22,042 bases of DNA, from positions 1 through 22,042 of IMG/VR virus record IMGVR_UViG_3300008450_000519, one strand, 5' to 3'. The translations under genes and the position numbers were made by a program. The notes under the pieces were generated by a model. It did not search any database, was not told the origin of the DNA, and was given only the letters and a program-made list of their open reading frames with translations. Below, in pieces: positions 13,492 to 19,848 of the stretch (within the stretch, counting starts at the first letter, position 1; every line of letters begins with the position of its first letter). Origin of the DNA: a virus.

Positions 13492-14294
13492 TGAAAAAGA
13501 TAGTTGTTTCAGGAATTCAGCCAACAGGCAATTTGCACTTAGGAAGTTATCTTGGTGCAATTAAGCAATGGAAAGAATTGCAGGAAAATCCTGATTATGA
13601 ATGTAGATTTATGATTGCTGATTTACACGCAATGACAACTAAGTCAACCATTCCAAATGATAGCGAAATTAACATAGAAGCTTACAATACTTTTAGGCAA
13701 TTGGCTAACTTTGGGATAGATTATAAAAATCTATTTTACCAATCGCTAGATGTAAGTATTATAAGAATGTATTGGAAACTTGCCTGCAATTCTTCCGTTG
13801 GGCAGCTTAAGCGAATGACGCAATTTAAAGAAAAAGCTGACAAGAATAATCAAAACTTAGGTTTATTTTCTTATCCCGTTTTAATGGCTGCTGACATCTT
13901 AGCTTTAGAGGCTGACCTAGTACCAGTTGGTGAAGACCAAAAACAACATTTAGAACTTGCAAGAGACTTGGCAAAGAAACTTGGTTTAAAAGTGCCAGAG
14001 CCTCTTATTTCTAAAAACTGTGGAAGAATTATGTCTTTAACCGACCCAACCAAGAAAATGAGTAAATCTGATCCTAATGACAATTCCCGCATTAATTTAA
14101 ACGATGATGCAGAAACGATTAAAAAGAAGATTAAAAAGGCAGTGACAACGCCAGAAGGTAAATTAAATTTACAAATTATTTATAAAGGTTGTGGTGGTAA
14201 AGAAAACTTGCTAGAAATGCTTAATGAAAACGCTGCAACAGCTAAGCAAATTATTGCAAAGCAAATTATTAACGAATTAAATAAAGGAGAATAA
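13491..14294 (+). CDS. trpS: Tryptophanyl-tRNA synthetase, shortened C-terminal domain
   Basis: A 267-residue class I synthetase that attaches Trp to tRNA-Trp. Clear TrpRS landmarks are GIQPTGNLHLGSY (residues 8-20, with the HIGH-type HLGS), ADLHAMT (43-49), NSSVGQLKRMTQFKEK (100-115), GLFSYPVLMAADIL (124-137, with the Trp-binding Asp135), VPVGEDQKQHLEL (144-156) and KMSKS (189-193). The catalytic half is complete. Typical TrpRS is about 330 residues; here roughly 55-65 residues are missing from the helical anticodon-binding region, while the final helix (AAKQIIAKQIINEL-like) is kept. Seeing this gene in a phage is unusual. tRNA-Trp is not in the window. Confidence 0.93.
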   Translation: MKKIVVSGIQPTGNLHLGSYLGAIKQWKELQENPDYECRFMIADLHAMTTKSTIPNDSEINIEAYNTFRQLANFGIDYKNLFYQSLDVSIIRMYWKLACNSSVGQLKRMTQFKEKADKNNQNLGLFSYPVLMAADILALEADLVPVGEDQKQHLELARDLAKKLGLKVPEPLISKNCGRIMSLTDPTKKMSKSDPNDNSRINLNDDAETIKKKIKKAVTTPEGKLNLQIIYKGCGGKENLLEMLNENAATAKQIIAKQIINELNKGE

Positions 14295-14687
14295 ATGCAA
14301 AAAACTTACATAAATTATTACTTAAATAATATAAATAATCTTGTTAGTTGGGGTTATAAGAAAAGTAATTTGGAAGATTCTAAAGAAGAATTTACTAGCC
14401 ATGACAGAGGCGATCGATATCTATTCACTGTAGAAATAAACGAGAACGGGGAACCAAGAACTTTTAAGCACGAGTTACCTAAAGAGCCAGTCAAGAGTTT
14501 TATTAATTTTTTTAAAAGCGGTAACGGATGCATTATTGCGGGGAGCTCCTTCTCTAGCCTTAAAGCAGCCCGAGCAAATGCAGGAAAAGCATTCACTAAA
14601 TGCTTTGACGAAACAGGAAAAGAGTATCTAATTGAAGGGGGGAATGTTTGGGGGTGTCGCCCGCATCTTCTCTTGTTAAGGAAATAA
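14295..14687 (+). CDS. Hypothetical phage protein, C-terminus probably frameshifted
   Basis: A 130-residue frame directly after trpS, with AAAGGAGAATAA before the ATG. It contains RGDRYLFTVEINENGEPRTF, then SGNGCIIAGSSFSSLKAARA and TGKEYLIEGGNVWG. The last residues after W-G (CRPHLLLLRK) look poor. A -1 shift at the G run 14650-14654 gives WGVSPASSLVKEIKSLNKKV and a good charged helix ending at 14740, directly before the next ATG. I think the true product extends to 14740. No family is recognised. Confidence 0.65.
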   Translation: MQKTYINYYLNNINNLVSWGYKKSNLEDSKEEFTSHDRGDRYLFTVEINENGEPRTFKHELPKEPVKSFINFFKSGNGCIIAGSSFSSLKAARANAGKAFTKCFDETGKEYLIEGGNVWGCRPHLLLLRK

Positions 14688-14740
14688 AATCTTTAAACAA
14701 AAAAGTAGAAGAAGTCTTAAATAAAATTAAGGAGGAATAA

Positions 14741-15118
14741 ATGAGAACAATTAAATTTAGAGCTTGGATAAAACAAAGGAATGAAATGACCTATGATTCT
14801 ACTGATGACCAAGATTCAATTCTAGTTGATTCACTTAATGCTATAAATGGGTCGTTAGAATCAGACAGGTATGATTTTATGCAATTTACAGGGTTGCTCG
14901 ACAAGAATGGAAAAGAGATATACGAAGGTGATATTGTTAAGTATTTTGATTATAAATATGATGTTAAATTTCACGCTGGAATGTTTGGAATTATCTTTAA
15001 GGATGATTTTGATCCTATCTCCCATTTTTATTTAGATTCTAATTTAGTAAAATTAAATCTCGAAGTAATTGGCAACATTTACGAAAATAAAAACTTACTT
15101 GAACGAGAAGATGGCTGA
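14741..15118 (+). CDS. YopX-like phage protein
   Basis: A 125-residue protein with the YopX pattern: IKFRAWIKQRNEM at the N-terminus (residues 4-16), QFTGLLDKNGKEIYEGDIVKY (about 47-67) and LEVIGNIYEN at the end (about 106-115). AAGGAGGAATAA precedes ATG 14741. YopX proteins are frequent in phages of many hosts; function is not established. The last 14 bases lie inside the following tRNA gene. Confidence 0.88.
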   Translation: MRTIKFRAWIKQRNEMTYDSTDDQDSILVDSLNAINGSLESDRYDFMQFTGLLDKNGKEIYEGDIVKYFDYKYDVKFHAGMFGIIFKDDFDPISHFYLDSNLVKLNLEVIGNIYENKNLLEREDG

Positions 15119-15190
15119 GTGGTCAAAAGCGACAGACTGTAAATCTGTTACCGAAAGGTTACGCAGGTTCGAATCCTGCTCTTCTCACCA
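15105..15190 (+). tRNA. tRNA-Tyr (GTA anticodon)
   Basis: An 86-base class II tRNA. Acceptor stem GAGAAGA (15105-15111) pairs with TCTTCTC (15180-15186), then A and the encoded CCA. The D arm is GCT...AGC. The anticodon stem is ACAGA/TCTGT with loop CTGTAAA and anticodon GTA at 15139-15141. A long variable arm follows (UACC-GAAA-GGUUA). The T arm is GCAGG-TTCGAAT-CCTGC. All arms are intact, so it should be functional. It overlaps the end of the YopX-like gene by 14 bases. Confidence 0.95.
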
Positions 15191-15203
15191 ATTTAATTAA
15201 ACT

Positions 15204-15425
15204 ATGACCCCAGAACAATTTAAACAAGCAAGACTGAAACTAGGATTAACTCAAAAGAAATTAGCCGATAAGCTTAAATTAAGTAGAGTCACGATTAGCT
15301 ATTATGAGACTGGAGCAGTTAGAATAATGCCAAAAAATCTTAGTAAAGTTCTTAAACTTTTAAGAGAGTTCCATGAAGAAAGAGCGAAAAAAGAGGAAGA
15401 ATTCAGATATTTACTTAAAAATTAA
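15204..15425 (+). CDS. XRE-family HTH transcriptional regulator
   Basis: A 73-residue protein with a Cro/C1-type helix-turn-helix at residues 6-60: EQFKQARLKLGLTQKKLADK, then LKLSRVTISYYETG (recognition helix) and a C-terminal charged helix with LREFHEERAKKEEE. It should bind DNA as a dimer. It lies 13 bases after the tRNA, and its operators could be the palindrome at 15956-15988 or the duplicated promoter block, by position only. Confidence 0.88.
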   Translation: MTPEQFKQARLKLGLTQKKLADKLKLSRVTISYYETGAVRIMPKNLSKVLKLLREFHEERAKKEEEFRYLLKN

Positions 15426-15629
15426 TTTTTCGTCTTACTTCGAGACAGAAAACCTTGCGAAGTCTTTATAATACTGGATAGAGTTTTTTGTCAATATTAA
15501 GCTTTTTTACTACCATTTTAATAAATATTTAACATTTACTTGACATCTTATTTTACATCATTACTATTTTTTCAGAAATTGAGTCTATCAAATTTCTTGG
15601 TAAAAATATAAATTAAAAAGGTAAATAAT
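15426..15629 (+). other. Intergenic region with promoter
   Basis: About 200 bases, A+T-rich, no gene. It begins with a weak 6-bp inverted repeat (ACTTCG 15437-15442 with CGAAGT 15458-15463) and a TATAAT at 15467-15472 without a clear -35 partner. The only convincing element is the promoter at 15540-15567. Confidence 0.6.
15540..15567 (+). promoter_or_regulatory. Rightward promoter, near-duplicate of 12273-12300
   Basis: TTGACA (15540-15545), 16 bases, TACTAT (15562-15567). The upstream 24 bases (15523-15546) are identical to 12256-12279, and the spacer (TTTTACAT) is similar. It sits about 60 bases before ATG 15630 and should drive the packaging-side genes. Confidence 0.75.
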
Positions 15630-15923
15630 ATGGAAAATACAAATTTACAAAAATCTTTAAATTTTAATGATACAGAAATGAAAGATTGGATTTCTGGTAT
15701 TTGTAGAATCTTGGTCGAAGAATTTAAAAGTAAACTAGCAAAAGACGAAATTTATTTTCAAGAAGCTGTTAAACAATCGGTTATTTTATACACATCTCGT
15801 CAACAAAATATGGCTTCGCAGTTACTTCAAGGACCTTCAACAGGCGGCGGGATATCATATAAAATTAATATTCTTTCAGACTTACTCGTAGATAAAATTT
15901 ATGATTCTTTAAAGAAAAATTGA
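15630..15923 (+). CDS. Hypothetical protein
   Basis: A 97-residue protein, first gene after the 15540 promoter, with AAAAAGGTAAATAAT before the ATG. It is helical (MKDWISGICRILVEEFKSKL, then YFQEAVKQSVILYTSRQQNM) with a Gly-rich turn (GPSTGGGISYKIN) and a Lys-rich end. No family is recognised. Its place behind its own promoter suggests a regulator or morphogenesis-linked role, but nothing else shows it. Confidence 0.6.
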   Translation: MENTNLQKSLNFNDTEMKDWISGICRILVEEFKSKLAKDEIYFQEAVKQSVILYTSRQQNMASQLLQGPSTGGGISYKINILSDLLVDKIYDSLKKN

Positions 15924-15933
15924 ATTAACTGAT

Positions 15934-15988
15934 TTTTCTTTACATATATTCATCAACATGTAAAGAAAAAGCCATTTTCTTTACATGT
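15934..15988. other. Long palindrome plus third copy of the same motif
   Basis: ACATGTAAAGAAAA (15956-15969) and TTTTCTTTACATGT (15975-15988) form a perfect 14-bp inverted repeat around AGCCA. A third copy of the core, TTTTCTTTACAT, lies at 15934-15945. There is no T-run after the stem, so a terminator is not favoured; a repressor operator or a leader hairpin suits better. The following structured element starts 28 bases downstream. Confidence 0.8.
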
Positions 15989-16015
15989 ATCTGGGAATTG
16001 ATTTATAATAATTAC

Positions 16016-16069
16016 GCCGCAGGAATCCTTCGGGAGTTTACCATCTCTTCAATGAGAGCTGCGGCACCA
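16016..16069 (+). ncRNA. tRNA-like three-way-junction element in a leader
   Basis: A 54-base element. GCCGCAG (16016-16022) pairs perfectly with CTGCGGC (16059-16065), followed by A and CCA, as in a tRNA 3' end. Inside are a C-UUCG-G tetraloop hairpin (16026-16035) and a small hairpin CTCT-TCAATG-AGAG (16045-16058) directly next to the 3' strand, in the place of a T arm. There is no anticodon arm. It ends 19 bases before ATG 16089 and may be a degenerate tRNA, a tRNA mimic or an mRNA leader structure. I cannot match it to a known class. Confidence 0.5.
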
Positions 16070-16088
16070 ACAACTAAACAAAAAACTT

Positions 16089-16349
16089 ATGAAAAAAGAC
16101 GAAAAAATAATGCTACAGCACGCAATAAGTGGAAAATTTGGATTTGGAAATGGTATTGATATTTCTGAGGGTTTAACAAAGCCTCAAGAAATGATTATTA
16201 ATCATGATAAAAAAGAGATTATTATTAAATCTTATGATGGGGCTTTTGATTTAAAAGGTTTGGAAAAATATAAAGATTATCTACTACTATTTGTTTTAGA
16301 TGATGTTGCTATTTTGAATTGCAAAGTTGAGGAGGTTTTTAATGATTAA
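16089..16349 (+). CDS. Hypothetical protein
   Basis: An 86-residue protein starting in the context AAAACTT-ATG without an SD, just after the structured leader. It has FGFGNGIDISEGL, a strand EIIIKSYDGAFD and an end in LLLFVLDDVAILNCKVEEVF. No family is recognised. Its end overlaps the start of the putative glycosyltransferase gene by 8 bases and includes that gene's SD (GAGGAGG). Confidence 0.6.
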   Translation: MKKDEKIMLQHAISGKFGFGNGIDISEGLTKPQEMIINHDKKEIIIKSYDGAFDLKGLEKYKDYLLLFVLDDVAILNCKVEEVFND

Positions 16350-17406
16350 ATTTACTATTGATTTTCTCACTCATTCGCAAGATGCGGTAAATTATAAATG
16401 GCTATTTGACGCAATCGCGCCAGAATTTGCCAAACCTTTTAAATTTGATAGAAAGCGTTTTTTTGAGCTAAGCAATATTAATCCTTCTGAAAAATATTTT
16501 TATTTTAATGAAATATCTGCGGCAAGTATGGGTTATTTAGCCAAACAAGTGGGTAACGATATTTTGCTTGGTTTTGAGTTTAGTTCGCAAACAAAAAGAC
16601 TTTTGGAGAAGTTAGATATTACTTATATTAATTTTTGGCATCACCCTGTAAAATTCCTTGATGATTTGCCATTGGCTTTTGAGAGTAATTGCCCAAAAAT
16701 CCGCGAGAATTTAAAAAAGTTTTCGATAAGCGAAGATAAACTCAAGTTTTATGCAAAATATTTAAAGAACAAAATAAAAAATTCTAAAGATTTTAGAAAA
16801 ATAGAAATTCCAGCTAATTCTTTACTTCTGGTAGGTCAAAGCGAAAATGACCAATCTTTGATGAAAAGTGGGAAAATGCTTAGCTTTAATGATTTTCAAG
16901 AACAGATTGATAATTTTCAAGGCAACATTATTTACGCTCCGCATCCGCAAAATCTGAATAAAAAAAGAACAAAAATTCACATCAAAAATAAGCCAAATCT
17001 TGTAAAGTTTTTAGATAAAAATAAAGAAAGATTAACAATCTCTTTTGAGTCTACTTATTTGTTAATGGCTTCTGATAATATTAAAGAGGTTTGGGCAATC
17101 TCTTCAAGTATCATAAGAGAAGCTAAATTGTTTGGTAAAGACGCTAAATATCTTTATCAACCACTTTTTGACGATTCAATCTGTATAATGACAGATTTCC
17201 TTTATCCGCATTTTTGGAATAAAATTTTTGATCTTCAAGAAATTGAAGAGGTTAAATTTGATGATATTAAGAATCGATTAAGACTTATTACAAGAGATTG
17301 TAATTTGTTTTGGGGAATGTCAGAGATTGACGAAGTAGGAATCGCTTTAAGTAATTTTAGCAAAATAAAGAAAAGTTTATTAAATAAAATATTTAGAATT
17401 TTATGA
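16342..17406 (+). CDS. Putative KpsC/KpsS-like glycosyltransferase
   Basis: A 354-residue protein from ATG 16342, preceded by GAGGAGG. The middle holds SLLLVGQSENDQSLM (about residues 168-182), then IIYAPHPQN (about 199-207), and later WAISSSIIREAKLFGKDAKY (about 252-271). A 'GQ-exx-D' strand, a 'HP' motif and an 'SSxxxEA' motif in this order resemble the capsule Kdo-transferase/KpsS group of GT-B-like proteins. This is a motif-level match from memory. No membrane segment is visible. Such a gene in a phage would fit modification of the host envelope or of a phage component. Confidence 0.45.
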   Translation: MIKFTIDFLTHSQDAVNYKWLFDAIAPEFAKPFKFDRKRFFELSNINPSEKYFYFNEISAASMGYLAKQVGNDILLGFEFSSQTKRLLEKLDITYINFWHHPVKFLDDLPLAFESNCPKIRENLKKFSISEDKLKFYAKYLKNKIKNSKDFRKIEIPANSLLLVGQSENDQSLMKSGKMLSFNDFQEQIDNFQGNIIYAPHPQNLNKKRTKIHIKNKPNLVKFLDKNKERLTISFESTYLLMASDNIKEVWAISSSIIREAKLFGKDAKYLYQPLFDDSICIMTDFLYPHFWNKIFDLQEIEEVKFDDIKNRLRLITRDCNLFWGMSEIDEVGIALSNFSKIKKSLLNKIFRIL

Positions 17407-17561
17407 TAGAATTTACGCAAGAAAGTATTGACCAAGCCATTAAAACATTTGAAGAAGCCGAAACACAAGAAGAAGGTTTGGAAAAAATGTTTGATGAGCT
17501 TGAAATTGAAGAGCAAAGCGATGCAAAGACAGATAACACAAAAAAACCTAATAACAATTAA
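17403..17561 (+). CDS. Small acidic protein
   Basis: A 52-residue frame whose ATG overlaps the previous stop (ATGA). It is strongly acidic (FEEAETQEEGLEKMFDELEI, then EEQSD) with an Asn/Lys-rich end, and predicted helical. Acidic microproteins in phages often mimic DNA or bind host proteins, but no evidence for that is seen here beyond charge. Confidence 0.55.
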   Translation: MIEFTQESIDQAIKTFEEAETQEEGLEKMFDELEIEEQSDAKTDNTKKPNNN

Positions 17562-17572
17562 ACTTTTAACTT

Positions 17573-17746
17573 ATGAGAAAATTTATATTGATTTTAACAA
17601 CAGCTTTATTATTATCAACAGGCGCAAAAGCGCAATCCGTGAATTGCGGATTTCAGCCATTTAAACCAATGAACTGTATAAAAGGGCAAGCAATTTGTTC
17701 TTGCGATTTTAATGGGAATTGTAGTTGGCAACTTACAGGTTGTTAA
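17573..17746 (+). CDS. Secreted six-cysteine microprotein
   Basis: A 57-residue frame from ATG 17573 (AACTT-ATG context). Residues 1-20 form a textbook signal peptide: basic MRK, hydrophobic FILILTTALLLSTG, cleavage expected after AKA. The mature part of about 37 residues has six Cys (25, 35, 42, 44, 50, 57), enough for three disulfides, with ICSCDFNGNCSWQLTGC at the end. It would be exported to the periplasm and oxidised there. I have no family name. A phage gene for a small disulfide-rich exported protein is notable. Confidence 0.65.
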   Translation: MRKFILILTTALLLSTGAKAQSVNCGFQPFKPMNCIKGQAICSCDFNGNCSWQLTGC

Positions 17747-17863
17747 TAATTATCACAAAACAAACCCAAACTTAAAAAAGGTTTTAGAAAAATGATGATT
17801 AAAATGGTAAAAAATATTCAGGAGATTATGATTATATTTTGGTCAAAAAGAAGGAGATTATTA

Positions 17864-18277
17864 ATGTCTTGGCAGAAAGCGGCAGATGGATGGCAAAAAG
17901 CAGCCAAATTATGGGAAAGTGCTTTTATGGCAGAACGCGTTTTAGGAGAGGAATATAAAAAACGTTACAAGGAATACGAACAAAAGTATTGGGAACTAAA
18001 GGAAAGTAAGGAGATTTTTATGTTTTATGAGTTCAATAATAAAAGAAAAACTGTTTTTGATTTAAACCATGTGAAAGGAATTACCTTCGATTCAAGTGAT
18101 TTAGAAGTTGAAGATATAAATACAGAATGTCTCTGGATACTGACACTGTTTGTAAATGACAAAGAAGTAAGTTTGTATTATGATAATGGGATGGAAAATA
18201 TAGAATCATGTAAAGAAGAATTTATTAAGTGCAAAACAGACTACGAATTTGTAAAGAATTATCTATTAAGTAAATAG
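17864..18277 (+). CDS. Hypothetical protein, possibly with an internal start
   Basis: A 137-residue frame from ATG 17864, preceded by AAGGAG. The first 50 residues carry a WQKAA repeat (SWQKAADGWQKAAKLWES) and a Glu/Lys/Tyr-rich helix. The second part starts at an in-frame ATG (18020) with its own AAGGAG, giving an 86-residue product with VFDLNHVKGITF and LWILTLFVNDKEVSLYYDNG. Either one fused protein or two products are made. Upstream 17747-17863 is uncertain; an in-frame extension exists but looks poor. Confidence 0.6.
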   Translation: MSWQKAADGWQKAAKLWESAFMAERVLGEEYKKRYKEYEQKYWELKESKEIFMFYEFNNKRKTVFDLNHVKGITFDSSDLEVEDINTECLWILTLFVNDKEVSLYYDNGMENIESCKEEFIKCKTDYEFVKNYLLSK

Positions 18278-18312
18278 GTTGCACATTATGGGTCAGGGAG
18301 TGAATAATAACA

Positions 18313-18567
18313 ATGAATAATCACTGCGACTGGATAAGTATAGATAAAGCTTATGAAATAATTGATGAGCTAAAATTAAATAAGAAACAGTTTGCTTTAT
18401 TTTCTGGATTATCTCCAAAAAGTTCAAATCAATTTGGAAATTGGGAGAAAAAAGGTAGAATGCCTGCAATTCGTTTTGCAGCTGTAGAAAATGCTTTGAG
18501 AAAAGCAGAAGAGAATAGACATATTGAAGCAATTAAAAAGATTAATAAATTATTTGAGTATGTATAA
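18313..18567 (+). CDS. Cro/XRE-like HTH protein
   Basis: An 84-residue protein. Residues 10-60 contain a helix-turn-helix of the Cro type: AYEIIDELKLNKKQFALFSG, then LSPKSSNQFGNWEKKGRMP (recognition and wing) and a helix with AVENALRKAEE. It should bind DNA. It is short for a C1-type repressor and lacks a dimerisation domain, so an antirepressor, a Cro-like regulator or a packaging-linked HTH protein are all possible. Confidence 0.6.
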   Translation: MNNHCDWISIDKAYEIIDELKLNKKQFALFSGLSPKSSNQFGNWEKKGRMPAIRFAAVENALRKAEENRHIEAIKKINKLFEYV

Positions 18568-18949
18568 AGTAATCTGGGAAGAATATGGTAAATTTGATAT
18601 TTTTGACAAAGTTATTAAGAAAATAGCTATTGGGAAAGGTTACTTTGAAGCGGAAGCAAATTTTAACAACGAAAAAGAATTTGTTAAATTTCTAAATTTT
18701 CAAATAAAGAGAAGGAATGATGTTTTTAGTAATGAGATTATTATAAAAGAAATAAAGATGAAAGAATTTATACAAGGCACAGATCTGAAAATAACTGATC
18801 TTCAAGATATAACAAAGTGCAAACGAATGACAGTTAGCGGCGTTGATCAAAATGGCAACCAGATCACTGAAACAGTAGAATATAACGAAGATCTAACTCC
18901 AACGCCTTTGATTACATCAATTGAAATTTCGAATGAAAAAGAAAGTTAA
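18560..18949 (+). CDS. Hypothetical protein
   Basis: A 129-residue protein from ATG 18560, overlapping the previous stop. The N-terminal part (MYKVIWEEYGKFDIFDKVIK) is helical. From about residue 67, KEFIQGTDLKITDLQDITKC, VSGVDQNGNQITETVEYNED and a Thr/Pro tail are strand-like. An internal ATG with AAAG upstream (about 18758) could give a shorter product. No family is recognised. Confidence 0.6.
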   Translation: MYKVIWEEYGKFDIFDKVIKKIAIGKGYFEAEANFNNEKEFVKFLNFQIKRRNDVFSNEIIIKEIKMKEFIQGTDLKITDLQDITKCKRMTVSGVDQNGNQITETVEYNEDLTPTPLITSIEISNEKES

Positions 18950-19463
18950 ATCTACAGAAACATTAGCAGCTTTAAAAACAGTTAATCTTAGCTACTGCTT
19001 GCAAGTAGATACTTTAACAAAGAAGAATATTGAATATAGAAAAGAGTTAAAAGATAAGGCTCAATCAATATTAGACTTAGAAACGAAAATTTATGATTTG
19101 CAAGAAGATTTGAGAAAGTCTGAATCAGTCAGCGTAGAACAAGAGAAGAGCCAAAAAATAATAACTAGACAGGAAGTTATTATTGCAGAATTAAAAAATA
19201 TTAAGCTCAATTTAATTAATCAAGTAGGATTTTTAGAAAGAGCAAACTCAAAACTGACTGATGAGAACAATTCATTAAGGAAGCACAATATAATAGAAGA
19301 TTGTACAATAACAACACTTCAAAGTAATTTGGCAGAGGCTGAGGATGTGAAGACAAGAGCATTAGAAAAAATGAGAGCTGCAGTATTCGAAGCAGAAGAG
19401 CTTAAAACTACAATCTATTATTTGAAAAATAAATTGAAGAAAAAACCGCTATATGAAGAATAA
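18933..19463 (+). CDS. Long coiled-coil protein
   Basis: A 176-residue protein from ATG 18933 (MKKKVKSTETLAALKTVNLS). Nearly the whole length after residue 20 is Leu/Glu/Lys heptads (SILDLETKIYDLQEDLRKSE, ERANSKLTDENNSLRKHN and more), so an extended rod is predicted. Its position just before the terminase genes suggests structure or packaging, but no function is known. It overlaps both neighbours by 11-17 bases. Confidence 0.65.
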   Translation: MKKKVKSTETLAALKTVNLSYCLQVDTLTKKNIEYRKELKDKAQSILDLETKIYDLQEDLRKSESVSVEQEKSQKIITRQEVIIAELKNIKLNLINQVGFLERANSKLTDENNSLRKHNIIEDCTITTLQSNLAEAEDVKTRALEKMRAAVFEAEELKTTIYYLKNKLKKKPLYEE

Positions 19464-19779
19464 AAAAACAGTCAAAGCTAAAAATCTCGAAGAACAAAAA
19501 CAAGAGATTGACAAAATCGCAACAAATGCAGTAATGCAATGGAGCGAAGAACAGGCAGTTTCAAGTTTCTTCAAAAAACAGTTAGGTGAAGAATACGAGA
19601 AGGAAGGAATCAGCACAGCGCAGAAGTTATTTAAAGCTTCAGTAACTAAGGCAATTTTAGAAGAAAAGCCAGAATGGACAGCGATGATATTTAGTAATGC
19701 GGCAAAAGGTGAAGAAAAAGCAGCACAAACAAATGTGCAGGTAAATATTGGTAATTTTCTTGATAATTTAAAGGAATAA
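19453..19779 (+). CDS. Possible terminase small subunit
   Basis: A 108-residue protein directly upstream of terL. It has a basic N-terminus (MKNKKTVKAKNLEEQKQEID), helices (NAVMQWSEEQAVSSFFKKQL) and an end INIGNFLDNL-like. No sequence motif of small terminases is certain. The call rests on size and position immediately before TerL. It overlaps the preceding gene by 11 bases. Confidence 0.35.
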   Translation: MKNKKTVKAKNLEEQKQEIDKIATNAVMQWSEEQAVSSFFKKQLGEEYEKEGISTAQKLFKASVTKAILEEKPEWTAMIFSNAAKGEEKAAQTNVQVNIGNFLDNLKE

Positions 19780-19848
19780 TGCAAAAAACTGGAGCCTTGA
19801 TTTTATTGGTCAAAATGCTATTCGTCCACCGCACCAATAGAAAATAAA

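Noticed and set aside
15105-15190. tRNA-Tyr as an integration site
   Set aside because: The tRNA is complete with an encoded CCA, and no integrase or duplicated tRNA end is seen in the window.
6343-15447. Shared CTTACTTYGAGACA at 6343-6356 and 15434-15447
   Set aside because: Short, one mismatch, one copy lies inside a gene; likely chance.
17428-17664. Plus-strand frame of 78 codons
   Set aside because: It crosses the acidic and Cys-rich genes in another frame, is Lys-rich and has no SD; the two smaller frames are better supported.
19449-19784. Minus-strand frame of 111 codons
   Set aside because: Antisense of the gene upstream of terL; Cys/Phe/Ser pattern typical of a shadow.
19778-19848. 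23-codon frame before terL
   Set aside because: Too short and with no ribosome site; only a short ATTGGT/ACCAAT inverted repeat is seen.
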